NCBI RefSeq assembly: GCF_022701295.1
Contig: NZ_CP033204.1
Span: 1,612,001 to 1,676,000, forward strand
Direction: 5' to 3'
DNA length: 64,000 bases
Origin: Sphingopyxis sp. YF1
GTDB taxonomy: Bacteria; Pseudomonadota; Alphaproteobacteria; Sphingomonadales; Sphingomonadaceae
The position numbers and the translations under genes are program-made. Below the pieces are notes generated by a model. It made no database searches. It was not told where the DNA came from and worked only from the letters and a program-made list of their open reading frames with translations. Of this stretch, positions 1 through 9,055 are shown piece after piece. The stretch's first letter is position 1. Each line of letters opens with the position of its first letter.

Positions 1-1009
1 TCGACTGAGCGGCGATGTTGTTCCCGGCGACGCCTTCAAGGCCTATCTCGATGGACTCGTTGCCGAGCCGCCGAAGGTGGCGACGCGCAAGGCGTCGGAA
101 AATACCCTGACCGCGCTGACGGCGGACATCGCGTCGCTGGTCGGCGGCAGCGCTGACCTTACCGGTTCGAACAATACCAAAACGTCATCGACTAATGCTC
201 TGACAAAAGATGATTATTCCGGCCGTTATCTCTATTATGGCATCCGCGAATTCGGCATGTCGGCGGCAATGAACGGCATGGCGTTGCACGGCGGCATCAT
301 CCCCTATGGCGGCACTTTCCTCGTCTTTGCCGACTATTGCCGCGCCGCGATCCGCCTGTCGGCGCTCCAGCAGCAGCGCGTCGTCTATGTCATGACACAC
401 GACAGCATCGGGCTCGGCGAGGATGGCCCGACGCACCAGCCGATCGAGCATCTGCAATCGCTGCGCGCGATGCCGAACCTGCTCGTGATGCGCCCCGCCG
501 ACGCGGTCGAAACCGCCGAATGCTGGGCGCTTGCGCTGGCGCAGAAGGATCGTCCGTCGCTGCTCGCGCTCACGCGCCAGAATCTGCCCGCCCTGCGTCA
601 TGACGTCAGCGAAAATCTATGCCTGAAGGGCGGTTACCGCCTTCGCGGCGCATCGGCGGCGCGCAAGGTGGTGCTCGTTGCCACCGGCTCCGAAGTCTCT
701 CTGGCGCTCGACGTTGCCGACAAGCTCGAGGCCGCGGGTCATGGCGCCGACGTCGTCTCGATGGTCTCGACCGAGCTCTTCGACGAACAGGACGCCGCCT
801 ACCAGGCCGATATTCTGCCCGGCGACGCGCTGATCGTCTCGATCGAGGCAGGGACGACCTTTGGCTGGGAACGCTACACCGGCCGCGACGGCCTGCGTTT
901 CGGTATCGACAGCTTCGGCGCTTCGGCACCGATCGACGATCTTTACGATCACTTCGGCCTGACAGCCGGGAAGATCACCCCCCAGATCTTGGCACGGCTC
1001 GGCGTCTAG
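1..1009 (+). CDS. tkt: transketolase, C-terminal part (5' end outside window)
   Basis: Thiamine-diphosphate enzyme of the pentose phosphate pathway that moves two-carbon ketol units between sugar phosphates in the cytoplasm. The frame is open from base 2 with no start, so the N-terminal ThDP pyrophosphate domain lies outside the window. Visible are the family signature ADLTGSNNTKT, the pyrimidine-binding domain (YYGIREFGM, then the conserved HDSIGLGEDGPTHQP stretch) and the C-terminal domain (LVATGSEVSLAL). The protein ends normally with TAG at 1007-1009. It heads a co-directional cluster with gap, pgk and aldolase, linking the pentose phosphate route to lower glycolysis. The identification is secure; only the length is unknown. 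Confidence 0.97.
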   Translation, partial: RLSGDVVPGDAFKAYLDGLVAEPPKVATRKASENTLTALTADIASLVGGSADLTGSNNTKTSSTNALTKDDYSGRYLYYGIREFGMSAAMNGMALHGGIIPYGGTFLVFADYCRAAIRLSALQQQRVVYVMTHDSIGLGEDGPTHQPIEHLQSLRAMPNLLVMRPADAVETAECWALALAQKDRPSLLALTRQNLPALRHDVSENLCLKGGYRLRGASAARKVVLVATGSEVSLALDVADKLEAAGHGADVVSMVSTELFDEQDAAYQADILPGDALIVSIEAGTTFGWERYTGRDGLRFGIDSFGASAPIDDLYDHFGLTAGKITPQILARLGV

Positions 1010-1045
1010 GCCGACCGAAACTCTCTTCAGAAAGGATTTTTCGAG

Positions 1046-2053
1046 ATGGCAGTGAAGGTTGCAATCAACGGGTTCGGACGCATCGGCCGCAACGTGGCGC
1101 GCGCGATTCTGGAGCGTACCGACCACGATCTCGAACTCGTGTCGATCAACGACCTGGGCGATGCCAAGGCGAATGCCCGCCTGCTTCGCAATGACTCGGT
1201 TCACGGCGCTTTCAACGGTACCGTCGAAGTCGACGGCAGCGACCTGATCATCAACGGCAAGCGCATCCAGGTGACTGCCGAGCGCGATCCGGCGGCGCTG
1301 CCGCATGCCGCCAACGGCATCGACATCGTGATGGAATGCACGGGCTTCTTCACCAACAAGGCCGGTGGCCAGAAGCATCTCGACGCCGGCGCGAAGCGTG
1401 TGTTGATCTCGGCCCCTGCCAAGGAAGTCGACCTGACCGTCGTCTATGGCGTCAACGACGACCAGATCACCGCCGATCACCTGATCATCTCGAACGCGTC
1501 GTGCACCACCAACTGCCTCGCGCCCTTCGCCAAGGTGCTGCACGAGGCGATCGGTATCGAGCGCGGGCTGATGACCACGATCCACGCTTACACCAACGAC
1601 CAGAAGATCCTCGACCAGATCCATGACGATCCGCGTCGCGCGCGCGCCGCCGCGATGTCGATGATTCCGACCTCGACCGGCGCCGCGGTAGCCGTCGGCC
1701 TGGTTCTGCCCGAACTCAAGGGCAAGCTCGACGGTTCGTCGATCCGCGTCCCGACCCCGAATGTCTCGGTCGTCGACCTGACCTTCACGCCATCGCGCGA
1801 CACGACAAAGGAAGAAGTCAACGCGGTGCTCAAGGCCGCAGCCGAAGGCCCGCTGAAGGGCGTGCTCGGTTATACCGAAGAGCCGCTGGTCTCGATCGAC
1901 TTCAACCATAATGCGGCGAGCTCGACCATCGACAGTCTCGAAACCGCGGTCATCGACGGCAAGCTGGTGCGCGTGCTCAGCTGGTACGACAATGAATGGG
2001 GTTTCTCGAACCGCATGATCGACACCGCAGGCGTGATCGCGAAACTGCTTTGA
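1046..2053 (+). CDS. gap: type I glyceraldehyde-3-phosphate dehydrogenase
   Basis: Phosphorylating NAD-dependent glyceraldehyde-3-phosphate dehydrogenase of glycolysis and gluconeogenesis, 335 aa, a normal length. The N-terminal Rossmann motif [10 protein letters not shown] is at residues 7-16, and the catalytic cysteine is C153 in the hallmark ASCTTNC. The C-terminal [11 protein letters not shown] signature is present. An AAAGGA ribosome site lies just before the ATG. It starts 36 bp after tkt stops and is followed by a 125-bp gap with a repeat and a perfect hairpin before pgk, so gap and pgk expression could be uncoupled there. No oddities in the protein. Confidence 0.98.
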   Translation: MAVKVAINGFGRIGRNVARAILERTDHDLELVSINDLGDAKANARLLRNDSVHGAFNGTVEVDGSDLIINGKRIQVTAERDPAALPHAANGIDIVMECTGFFTNKAGGQKHLDAGAKRVLISAPAKEVDLTVVYGVNDDQITADHLIISNASCTTNCLAPFAKVLHEAIGIERGLMTTIHAYTNDQKILDQIHDDPRRARAAAMSMIPTSTGAAVAVGLVLPELKGKLDGSSIRVPTPNVSVVDLTFTPSRDTTKEEVNAVLKAAAEGPLKGVLGYTEEPLVSIDFNHNAASSTIDSLETAVIDGKLVRVLSWYDNEWGFSNRMIDTAGVIAKLL

Positions 2054-2061
2054 TTTCCGGC

Positions 2062-2170
2062 CCGTTCGGACTGAGCTTGTCGAAGTCCTGTCCTTCTTGA
2101 AGGAAAGAACGGTTCCCTTCGGCCGAGATTTCGGCCGAAGGGGCAAGCTTCCACAGGCTCAGGCGAGCGG
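2062..2170. repeat. sphingomonad-type intergenic inverted repeat (gap-pgk spacer)
   Basis: Imperfect inverted repeat filling almost the whole gap-pgk spacer. The left outer arm CTGAGCTTGTCGAAG is at 2071-2085 and a degenerate right arm (AGGCTCAGGCGAGCGG) ends at 2170. A second copy with better-kept arms lies at 44188-44275. Both copies have an inner pair of CCTTC/GAAGG arms. From general knowledge, arms of this kind recur between genes in Sphingopyxis and Sphingomonas chromosomes. The element lies inside a probable operon, so it is transcribed. Confidence 0.75.
2115..2142. promoter_or_regulatory. perfect 12-bp hairpin between gap and pgk
   Basis: CCCTTCGGCCGA at 2115-2126 pairs without mismatch with TCGGCCGAAGGG at 2131-2142 across a GATT loop. 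No U-run follows (GCAAGCTT), so it is not a classical intrinsic terminator. It may stabilise the gap mRNA 3' end or attenuate readthrough into pgk. That role is inferred; only the structure is seen. Confidence 0.6.
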
Positions 2171-2178
2171 AGTGAGAA

Positions 2179-3375
2179 ATGACGACTTTCAAGACCCTCG
2201 ACGATATCGGTGACGTCGCCGGCAAGCGCGTACTTGTGCGCGTTGACCTGAATGTGCCGATGTTCGACGGTGCTGTAACTGACGATACGCGAATCCGTGC
2301 GGCCATGCCGACGATCCGCGAACTGTCTGACAAGGGCGCGATCGTGCTGCTGCTCGCCCATTTCGGGCGGCCCAAGGGTGCGAAGAACCCGACCCAGTCG
2401 CTCAGCCTCGTCATCGATGCGGTGGCCGACGTGCTGGGCCATTCGGTGATGTTCATCCCGGACTGCATCGGCGAGGGAGCGAAGGCCGGGTTGACCGTGC
2501 TTGCCTCCGGCGACGTCGCGGTGATGGAAAACACCCGCTTCCATCCCGGGGAAGAGAAGAACGACCCCGCCTTCGCCGACGCGCTGGCCGAAATCGGCGA
2601 CCTTTACGTCAACGACGCCTTTTCGGCGGCACACCGCGCGCATGGTTCGACCGAGGGTATCGCCCGGCGGCTTCCCGCCTACGCGGGCCGCGCGATGGAG
2701 GCGGAGCTCAAGGCGCTCGACGCCGCGCTCGGCAATCCGTCGCATCCGGTCGCTGCGGTCGTTGGCGGCGCCAAGGTGTCGAGCAAGATCGACGTGCTGC
2801 GCAACCTGGTCGGCAAGGTCGATCATCTGATTATCGGCGGGGGCATGGCGAACACCTTCCTCGCCGCGCGCGGGGTCGATGTCGGCAAGTCACTGTGCGA
2901 GCATGATCTGGTCGAGACGGCCAACGCGATCTTCGACAGCGCCGACGCGGCGGGCTGCACCATCCATTTGCCCTATGACGTCGTGGTGGCGACGCAGTTT
3001 GCCGCCAATCCGCCGACGCGCACGGTAAATGTGCACGAGGTCGCCGACGACGAGATGATTCTCGACGTCGGGCCAGCGGCGGTCGAGGCGCTCGCCGACG
3101 TGCTCAAGAACTGCCGCACGCTCGTGTGGAACGGCCCGCTCGGTGCGTTCGAAACGCCGCCGTTCGACACCGCAACCGTTGCACTCGCAAGGACCGCTGC
3201 CGCATTGACCCGCGAAGGGTCGCTGGTGTCGGTCGCCGGTGGCGGCGACACTGTCGCAGCGCTCAACCACGCGGAGGTTGCTGCCGATTTCACCTTCGTA
3301 TCGACCGCGGGCGGGGCCTTCCTCGAATGGATGGAAGGCAAGCCGCTGCCGGGAGTCGACGCGCTGCGGAATTGA
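2179..3375 (+). CDS. pgk: phosphoglycerate kinase
   Basis: Transfers the acyl phosphate of 1,3-bisphosphoglycerate to ADP in glycolysis; 398 aa, typical for bacteria. Seen are the substrate-binding RVDLNVP near the N-terminus, [11 protein letters not shown], the [12 protein letters not shown] stretch, [10 protein letters not shown], and the nucleotide-binding GGGDT at residues 354-358. GAGTGAGAA precedes the ATG. It is co-directional with gap, with only the repeat and hairpin between them. No anomalies. Confidence 0.98.
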   Translation: MTTFKTLDDIGDVAGKRVLVRVDLNVPMFDGAVTDDTRIRAAMPTIRELSDKGAIVLLLAHFGRPKGAKNPTQSLSLVIDAVADVLGHSVMFIPDCIGEGAKAGLTVLASGDVAVMENTRFHPGEEKNDPAFADALAEIGDLYVNDAFSAAHRAHGSTEGIARRLPAYAGRAMEAELKALDAALGNPSHPVAAVVGGAKVSSKIDVLRNLVGKVDHLIIGGGMANTFLAARGVDVGKSLCEHDLVETANAIFDSADAAGCTIHLPYDVVVATQFAANPPTRTVNVHEVADDEMILDVGPAAVEALADVLKNCRTLVWNGPLGAFETPPFDTATVALARTAAALTREGSLVSVAGGGDTVAALNHAEVAADFTFVSTAGGAFLEWMEGKPLPGVDALRN

Positions 3376-3545
3376 TCGTTTCGCGTGAAGGAAGCGTCGG
3401 ACCGGTCCGGCTTGCGCACGGGTGCCCGCGCGTTGCATCGACCTGACCGGCTCGCTATGCCCTTGGCGATGATTGCTACCTCCGTCGTCCCGCTCGAAAC
3501 TGCAACGCTGTGTGGTCAGCCGCAGCATTCGGGACCGTACGCGTC

Positions 3546-4187
3546 ATGAGTGCGCAACTGGTCGGTTTGTTCGACACGCCCATCGTCGTCGACGAACTGC
3601 CGGACGCCGCCGCAGTCAATGCCGCACTCAAGCCGTTGATCCTTGCGCGGCGCTCGCAAAGCGACGGCGTGACGCTTTCGAACATCGGCGGATGGCAGTC
3701 GGACCATGACGTTGCGGACTGGGGGGGCGAAGCGATCCGGCATCTGCTGAGCCATGTCACCGCGCTTGCCGATGCGCATTGCGTCGATGTCGTCTCGCCG
3801 GGGGCGGCCCGGCATCGCTGGGCGAACGACATATGGGTCAACGTGTCGCCGCCGCATGCATCGAACCAGATGCATACGCATCCCGGCGCCTATTGGTCGG
3901 CGGTCTATTATGTCGACGATGCATCGGATACGAACGACGGCGGGCAGGGCGGCGAACTGGTCATCGAAGACCCGCGCATGCCGATGATATTGATGACGAT
4001 GCCCAACCTGCGGTTGCGCGGGGCCAATGGCGGGGTGCACGAGCCGCAACTCAAGATGCGGGTGCGGACCGGACGGATCATCATGTTTCCGTCGTGGCTC
4101 AGCCACGGCGTGGTGCCCCACCGCGGAACGCGCGAGCGCATCTCGATCGCGATCAACCTTCTGGCGGTGCCTCTCAATCCGGCCTGA
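3546..4187 (+). CDS. putative 2OG-Fe(II) oxygenase (TIGR02466-like)
   Basis: A 213-aa protein resembling the TIGR02466 family of putative 2-oxoglutarate/Fe(II) oxygenases. The double-stranded beta-helix metal and co-substrate residues are likely the His pair in NQMHTHPGAYW, the later LSHGVVPH, and the Arg of the following RGTRERISIA, in the usual HxH/D...H...R order. The ATG at 3546 (MSAQLVGLF) is preferred; an upstream in-frame codon at 3510 would add a stretch unlike the family. It sits between pgk and the aldolase, about 170 bp after pgk, where a glycolytic cluster normally has no oxygenase. The substrate is unknown. Confidence 0.7.
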   Translation: MSAQLVGLFDTPIVVDELPDAAAVNAALKPLILARRSQSDGVTLSNIGGWQSDHDVADWGGEAIRHLLSHVTALADAHCVDVVSPGAARHRWANDIWVNVSPPHASNQMHTHPGAYWSAVYYVDDASDTNDGGQGGELVIEDPRMPMILMTMPNLRLRGANGGVHEPQLKMRVRTGRIIMFPSWLSHGVVPHRGTRERISIAINLLAVPLNPA

Positions 4188-4313
4188 CGCGGCGTACGGG
4201 CCAGCGTCGGTGCGCGCGCCGTGCTGTGCGGGGGGCGGCAGCGTGGATTGCATCCGGGCGGGCGGGTCGCTATGCGGACCCGCGACATACGTATGCAACC
4301 AACCGGAGATGTT

Positions 4314-5204
4314 ATGACAACCGCCAACGCCGCCATGCTCGAACAGATCAAATCGGGTCAGGGGTTCATCGCCGCGCTCGACCAGAGCGGCGGTTCGACG
4401 CCCAAGGCATTGAAAGGTTACGGCATCGAAGCTGACGCTTTTTCGAACGATGAGGAAATGTTCGGCCTGATCCACGACATGCGCAGCCGCATCGTCACCG
4501 CGCCCTGCTTCAACGGCGACAAGGTGATTGGGGCGATCCTGTTCGAGCGCACGATGGATGGCGATGCCGGTGGCAAACCGGTTCCGGCGCTGCTCTGGGA
4601 CCGCGGCGTTGTGCCGTTCCTCAAGGTCGACAAGGGACTCGAGGACGAAGCCGACGGCGTGCAACTGATGAAGGCCAACCCCGACCTCGACGCGCTGTGC
4701 GCGCGTGCGGTGGCGAAGGGTGTGTTCGGCACCAAGATGCGCAGCGTGATCAACCTCGCCAACGAAGCGGGGGTCAAGGCGATCGTCGAGCAGCAGTTCG
4801 CCGAAGCGAAGCGCATCGCCGCGCACGGGCTGGTGCCGATCATCGAGCCCGAAGTGAACATCAAGAGCAGCGAACGCGACGCCGCCGACCGGTTGCTGCT
4901 TGCTGCGACGCTCGCCGCGCTCGACGCGTGGGACGGCGCGCCCGTCATGCTCAAGCTCTCGCTGCCGACCGAGGCCGGGCTGTTCCAGCCGCTGGTCGAT
5001 CACCCCAAGGTGCTGCGCGTCGTGGCGCTTTCGGGCGGCTTCGCGCGCCCCGAAGCCTGCGTCGAACTGGCGAAGAACCCGGGCATCATCGCGAGCTTCA
5101 GCCGCGCGCTGCTGGAAGACCTCCGCCACCAGATGAGCGATGATGAATTCAACGCCTCGCTCGGCGGCGCAATCGACGAAATTCACGCGGCCTCCGTGGC
5201 CTGA
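4314..5204 (+). CDS. class I fructose-bisphosphate aldolase
   Basis: Schiff-base (metal-independent) fructose-1,6-bisphosphate aldolase, 296 aa, of the short bacterial class I type. Signatures seen are AALDQSGGSTPKAL near the N-terminus, PALLWDRGVVPFLKVDKGL, PIIEPEVNI, and MLKLSLP, whose K214 is the expected Schiff-base lysine. The ATG at 4314 follows a GGAG ribosome site; the longer reading frame to 4221 has no family-like sequence. It closes the glycolytic cluster. A class I rather than class II enzyme is used here; whether a class II gene exists elsewhere cannot be seen. Confidence 0.93.
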   Translation: MTTANAAMLEQIKSGQGFIAALDQSGGSTPKALKGYGIEADAFSNDEEMFGLIHDMRSRIVTAPCFNGDKVIGAILFERTMDGDAGGKPVPALLWDRGVVPFLKVDKGLEDEADGVQLMKANPDLDALCARAVAKGVFGTKMRSVINLANEAGVKAIVEQQFAEAKRIAAHGLVPIIEPEVNIKSSERDAADRLLLAATLAALDAWDGAPVMLKLSLPTEAGLFQPLVDHPKVLRVVALSGGFARPEACVELAKNPGIIASFSRALLEDLRHQMSDDEFNASLGGAIDEIHAASVA

Positions 5205-5208
5205 GGTG

Positions 5209-5862
5209 ATGGGAGAGGGGTGGCAAGCCGTCGACGACTATATCGTCGACCATCTGCTCGGCACCGACGACGCGCTTGCCGCCACCCTCGCCAACAACCG
5301 CGCCAACGGCCTGCCGCCGATCGACGTCTCTGCGGCGCAGGGCAAGATGCTCTTCCTGCTCGCGCAGCTGGCGGGCGCGAAACATATCCTCGAAATCGGC
5401 ACCCTCGGCGGTTACTCGACGATCTGGCTGGCGCGTGCGCTGCCCGCCGACGGCGAACTGGTGACGCTCGAACTCGATCCGCATCACGCCGCGGTCGCGC
5501 GTGAAAATCTGGAGCGCGCCGGGGTTTCGGACAAGGTCGACATCCGCATCGGCCCCGCTGCGCAGAGCCTCGCCGCTCTGGCCGGTGCACCGTTCGATTT
5601 CGTCTTCATCGACGCCGACAAGGAGGGCAATGCCCATTATGTCGCCGAAGCGATCCGCCTCGGTCGCAGCGGTACGACGATCATCGTCGACAATGTCGTG
5701 CGCGAGGGCGGCGTGCTCGACGCGGACAGCGACGACGAACGCATCATCGGCACGCGCGCGCTGTTCGAGATGCTCGCCGCCGACCAGCGGCTCGATGCGA
5801 CCGCGGTACAGACCGTGGGCGCCAAGAAATGGGACGGGTTCGTGCTGGCAAGGGTGCGCTGA
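5209..5862 (+). CDS. SAM-dependent O-methyltransferase (family 3)
   Basis: A 217-aa class I methyltransferase of the caffeoyl-CoA/catechol O-methyltransferase group (Methyltransf_3). The SAM motif I ILEIGTLGGYSTIWLA is followed by an acidic LELDPHHAAVA and by DFVFIDADKEG, then the metal-binding region DNVVREGG. The ATG at 5209 (MGEGWQAVDDYI) matches the family N-terminus; GTG 5206 is an equal alternative, and frames reaching back into the aldolase gene look spurious. Only 4 bp separate it from the aldolase stop, so the two are probably cotranscribed. The substrate is unknown. Confidence 0.85.
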   Translation: MGEGWQAVDDYIVDHLLGTDDALAATLANNRANGLPPIDVSAAQGKMLFLLAQLAGAKHILEIGTLGGYSTIWLARALPADGELVTLELDPHHAAVARENLERAGVSDKVDIRIGPAAQSLAALAGAPFDFVFIDADKEGNAHYVAEAIRLGRSGTTIIVDNVVREGGVLDADSDDERIIGTRALFEMLAADQRLDATAVQTVGAKKWDGFVLARVR

Positions 5863-5884
5863 GGCACCGCAGACTCCGGTTGCG

Positions 5885-6286
5885 TCAATAACCGCCGTCG
5901 AAACGCAGTGAAAAGCGATAGTCGCCGGGCTTGATCGTCGATCCGGTCGCCTTCTCCGGCCGCACCGCCTCCAGCCGGATCGCGCCGTCGGCGAGCGGCG
6001 TCGTTTCGCCGAGCGTGACCTCGAACGGCTGCTTCTCGCCCGTCGGGCGCAACCACAGCATCTTCACCCGCACCCGGCCCGCCCAGATGCAGCGGGCGTT
6101 CGCCGGGCAGCGGCTGTCTTCCAGCACTTCGACGGGCTGGACGATCGGGCCGTCGACAAAGGCTCGCTCGCCAAGCCCGACGTCGCGGCTGTCGGAAAGT
6201 GGCGTTTCCCGCGCGGTCGTTGCGCACGCCGAAAGCGAAAGGGCGGCGACCGACAGGATGGCGGTGAGCGGAGGCATCTTCTGCAT
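5885..6286 (-). CDS. small lipoprotein of unknown function
   Basis: A 133-aa secreted lipoprotein: a hydrophobic signal ends in a lipobox LSAC with the lipidated Cys at residue 21. The mature part contains DSRCPANARCIWAGR, a two-cysteine CP-x4-C-x-W-x-G motif that I recall from several uncharacterised bacterial lipoproteins, followed by a predicted all-beta region. AGGGA precedes the ATG. It is convergent with the methyltransferase and divergent from thiE. No function can be assigned. Confidence 0.75.
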   Translation of the reverse strand: MQKMPPLTAILSVAALSLSACATTARETPLSDSRDVGLGERAFVDGPIVQPVEVLEDSRCPANARCIWAGRVRVKMLWLRPTGEKQPFEVTLGETTPLADGAIRLEAVRPEKATGSTIKPGDYRFSLRFDGGY

Positions 6287-6321
6287 TTGCGGGTCCCTAT
6301 TCGCATCGCTATGAACCCGCC

Positions 6322-6957
6322 ATGACCCAAGAGACCCGCGCCCCTTGCCAGCTTTATCTCATCTCGCCACTCGACGTCGGCGGCGATTTCCCCGCGCAGC
6401 TTGAGGCGGCACTCGGCGCCGGCCCCGTCGCGGCCTTCCAGTTTCGCGTCAAGGGCATCGACCAGCATGAAGCTGCGCGGCTCGCCGCGCCGCTGCAGGC
6501 GATTTGCGCGACGCACGACACCGCCTTCATCGTCAACGACGACGTCGCGCTGGCCAGGCGCCTCGCGGCGGATGGCGTGCATCTCGGGCAGGGCGACGGC
6601 GATCCGAAGGAGGCGCGCCGTATCCTCGGTCCTGACGCGCAGATCGGGGTGACCTGCCACGGCAGCCGTCACCTTGCGATGGAGGCCGGTGAGGCGGGAG
6701 CTGACTATGTCGCCTTCGGCGCCTTCTATCCGACGACTACCAAGACGGTCGAGCATCGCGCCGACCCCGAAATCCTGACCTGGTGGCAGTCGATGTTCGA
6801 GCTTCCCTGCGTCGCGATCGGCGGCATCACGCCCGACAATGCCGCGATGCTCGTCGAGGCCGGGGCCGATTTCCTCGCGGTGTCGGGGGGCGTGTGGAAC
6901 GATCCCGAAGGCGCGGCGGCTGCGGTCAGGCGGTTTGAAAAGCTGCTCGCAGGGTGA
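6322..6957 (+). CDS. thiE: thiamine-phosphate synthase
   Basis: Couples the hydroxymethylpyrimidine diphosphate and thiazole phosphate moieties to form thiamine phosphate. 211 aa, a TIM-barrel of normal size. Family features are QFRVKG, FIVNDDVALA, DGVHLGQGD, the diphosphate-loop region GAFYPTTTK (usual form GPxxxTxTK) and VAIGGITPDNA. The product would feed the ThDP cofactor of transketolase, but thiE is not in that cluster. I see no TPP riboswitch upstream, and the 36-bp gap to the divergent lipoprotein is too short for one. Confidence 0.95.
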   Translation: MTQETRAPCQLYLISPLDVGGDFPAQLEAALGAGPVAAFQFRVKGIDQHEAARLAAPLQAICATHDTAFIVNDDVALARRLAADGVHLGQGDGDPKEARRILGPDAQIGVTCHGSRHLAMEAGEAGADYVAFGAFYPTTTKTVEHRADPEILTWWQSMFELPCVAIGGITPDNAAMLVEAGADFLAVSGGVWNDPEGAAAAVRRFEKLLAG

Positions 6958-7010
6958 ACTCCGGGCAGTTCCGGACGTTGGACCGGCAGGTTCAACCACC
7001 GGAGATACCG

Positions 7011-8126
7011 ATGAAACATGCCCCGCTTCTCTGTGCCGCCGCGCTGCTTGCGCTCGCTGCCTGCAGCGACGGTGCCGACAGATCGCCGCCTGTTGCCGAT
7101 GCGAAAAACGCTGCGAATTCCGCCGAATGGACCGGCGACGGCATGACGTCGCGCGACGATGCGGCCGAACCCGACGACGTGGCGCGGCCGGGGATGCAGT
7201 TGCAGGTCGTGCTCGACCGGCTCGGTTTCTCGTCAGGCGTGATCGATGGCAGGATGGGAATGTCGACCACCAATGCCCTGAAAGGATTTCAGGAAGCCAG
7301 GGGACTGGCCGTCACAGGCGAATGGGACGCCGCGACGAAAGCGGCGCTGGCGCAATGGGGTGCGATTCCGGCAACACGGGTCGTGGCGGTTCCCGAAAGC
7401 TACACCGCGGCGGGTTTCGCGCCGTTGCCCGCAAAGGCTGGCGCGCGCGCCAAGCTGTCGGCGATGGGCTATGAATCGCTGCTGGAAAAGCTCGCTGAGC
7501 GATTTCACACGACGCCCGAGGTTTTGCTGGATCTGAACCCCTCGCTGCTGCCGGTGACGACCGGCGACGGATCTGAAGGTGCGCCGGCGATCACCGCGAG
7601 CATGCCGCTGCGTGTTCCAAATGTCGGTGCAGACCGGATCGTTGCGGCGGATATCCAGAACAAGGAGTGGCTTGCGACCCTGGCCTCGCTCGGAGTGGGC
7701 AGCGATCAACCCGAAGCAGGGCGGATCGAGGTGTCGAAGAAGGCGGGGACGATGAAGCTATTCGATGCGGGCGGCACGCTCATCGCGCTTTTCACCGTTA
7801 CCACCGGCTCGGCGCATGACCCGCTCCCGCTCGGCAAGTGGAAGGTGCGCGGGGTCGGGCGCAATCCCGACTATGCCTTTGATCCCGCTCTGCTGCGCGA
7901 TGTACCCGCGAGCGAGGGCAAGCATCGCCTGCCGCCGGGCCCCAACAATCCCGTTGGCGTGGTTTGGATCGATCTCGACAAGGAGCATTATGGCCTGCAC
8001 GGCACCCCCGAGCCGCAGGCGATCGGGCGCAGCGAGAGCAACGGCTGCGTGCGGCTGACCAATTGGGACGCGGCGAGGGTGGCGCAGATGGTGTCGGTGG
8101 GCACCCGTGTGGATTTCATCGCCTGA
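7011..8126 (+). CDS. L,D-transpeptidase lipoprotein with peptidoglycan-binding domain
   Basis: A 371-aa envelope protein: lipobox LAAC with Cys18, a linker, a PG_binding_1 domain at about 65-110 (LQVVLDRLGFSSGVIDG) and a C-terminal YkuD catalytic domain. The catalytic motif HGT...SNGCVRLTN has Cys346 as nucleophile. It would form or exchange 3-3 cross-links or attach proteins to peptidoglycan. The ATG at 7011 is chosen for its GGAG site and the signal peptide that follows; earlier in-frame codons give no signal sequence. It overlaps the M23 peptidase gene by TGATG, implying a translationally coupled cell-wall pair. Confidence 0.9.
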   Translation: MKHAPLLCAAALLALAACSDGADRSPPVADAKNAANSAEWTGDGMTSRDDAAEPDDVARPGMQLQVVLDRLGFSSGVIDGRMGMSTTNALKGFQEARGLAVTGEWDAATKAALAQWGAIPATRVVAVPESYTAAGFAPLPAKAGARAKLSAMGYESLLEKLAERFHTTPEVLLDLNPSLLPVTTGDGSEGAPAITASMPLRVPNVGADRIVAADIQNKEWLATLASLGVGSDQPEAGRIEVSKKAGTMKLFDAGGTLIALFTVTTGSAHDPLPLGKWKVRGVGRNPDYAFDPALLRDVPASEGKHRLPPGPNNPVGVVWIDLDKEHYGLHGTPEPQAIGRSESNGCVRLTNWDAARVAQMVSVGTRVDFIA

Positions 8127-8737
8127 TGCGCACGCTCGCCGTTTTCGGACTGGTGTCTGGAACGGTGGCCGTCGCTGGGGCTCTGACCTCGCCGGAGCAA
8201 GCGGCAGAGCAACGCCCGCTCCGTCCTGCCGCATCCGCGATCCCGGTGACGCGGTCGGGCGATCCCCTGGCCGCGTCGCCGGCCGTTGGCGACATGATCG
8301 CCATTGCAATTCCGGTGCAGGGGATCCGGGCGTCCGATCTGATTGACAGTTGGGACCGGAGCCGAGCCCAGGGGCGGCTGCATCGTGCGATCGATATCGC
8401 GGCTCCCGCCGGGACGCCGGTCGTGGCGGCGATGGACGGGCGGATCGAGAAACTGTTCACGTCCGACCGCGGCGGCCATACGATCTACCAGCGCGCGGCC
8501 GAAGGGCGGCTGATGCTCTACTACGCGCATCTTCAGGGCTATCGGCGCGGCTTGGCCGAGGGGGATGTAGTCCACCGCGGGCAGGTGATCGCGACCGTGG
8601 GAACCAGCGGCAATGCCGACCCGGCCTTTCCGCACCTGCATTTCCAGATGCTCAAGACAACACCCGGCGCCGACTGGAGGGCCGGTGCACCGATCAATCC
8701 CTATCCGCTGCTCGCGGGCAGGGGCCGCGTTCGATAG
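8126..8737 (+). CDS. M23 family metallopeptidase (LytM-type)
   Basis: A 203-aa exported protein with an N-terminal hydrophobic segment and a C-terminal M23 domain. Zinc ligands are visible as HRAID (HxxxD) and HLHF (HxH), with GNADPAFP before the latter. The active-site set looks complete, so an endopeptidase acting on peptidoglycan cross-bridges is plausible. The ATG overlaps the L,D-transpeptidase stop (TGATG). The longer frame back to 7964 lies inside that gene and is rejected. Confidence 0.88.
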   Translation: MRTLAVFGLVSGTVAVAGALTSPEQAAEQRPLRPAASAIPVTRSGDPLAASPAVGDMIAIAIPVQGIRASDLIDSWDRSRAQGRLHRAIDIAAPAGTPVVAAMDGRIEKLFTSDRGGHTIYQRAAEGRLMLYYAHLQGYRRGLAEGDVVHRGQVIATVGTSGNADPAFPHLHFQMLKTTPGADWRAGAPINPYPLLAGRGRVR

Positions 8738-8854
8738 GGCGGGGTGTTTGCCGGGCGGCGAGTGGGGATTATCGGCAGAAGCAATTGCCGTTCTTCCGTC
8801 GGTCAGCGGTTTCCTCGTTCCGGGACCGCGGCGGTTTCTTCCGCGGGGCGGGCA

Positions 8855-9022
8855 TCACTTGACGGGATAGTCTCGGCCGGGCGCGGGCTTCTTGTCCGGG
8901 CTGATTTTCTCGTCCTGCCGTCGCCAGCCGAAGAGGCCGGCCGCGGGGGTGAGGCGGGCGGGCAGGGGGGCCTTGCGCGGAGCGCGCGGCGAATTTCTGT
9001 CGGCAAGATGGATCGGTGTCAT
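8855..9022 (-). CDS. possible 55-aa basic proline-rich protein
   Basis: An ATG-started reverse ORF beginning MTPIHLADRN and ending GRDYPVK, with many Arg, Lys and Pro residues and no membrane segment. It lies in an otherwise empty intergenic region, and its composition looks more protein-like than the competing frames. There is no clear ribosome site (CCACGGGC before the ATG). I do not recognise it, and it may be a chance ORF. Confidence 0.25.
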   Translation of the reverse strand: MTPIHLADRNSPRAPRKAPLPARLTPAAGLFGWRRQDEKISPDKKPAPGRDYPVK

Positions 9023-9055
9023 GCCCGTGGAATCGCAGATTCGGACGCATCCATA

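Noticed and set aside
2115-2142. Intrinsic terminator after gap
   Set aside because: The stem is perfect but no U-run follows, so it is listed as a hairpin of unknown role rather than a terminator.
6287-6321. TPP riboswitch before thiE
   Set aside because: The spacer to the divergent gene is only 35 bp and has no THI-box sequence.
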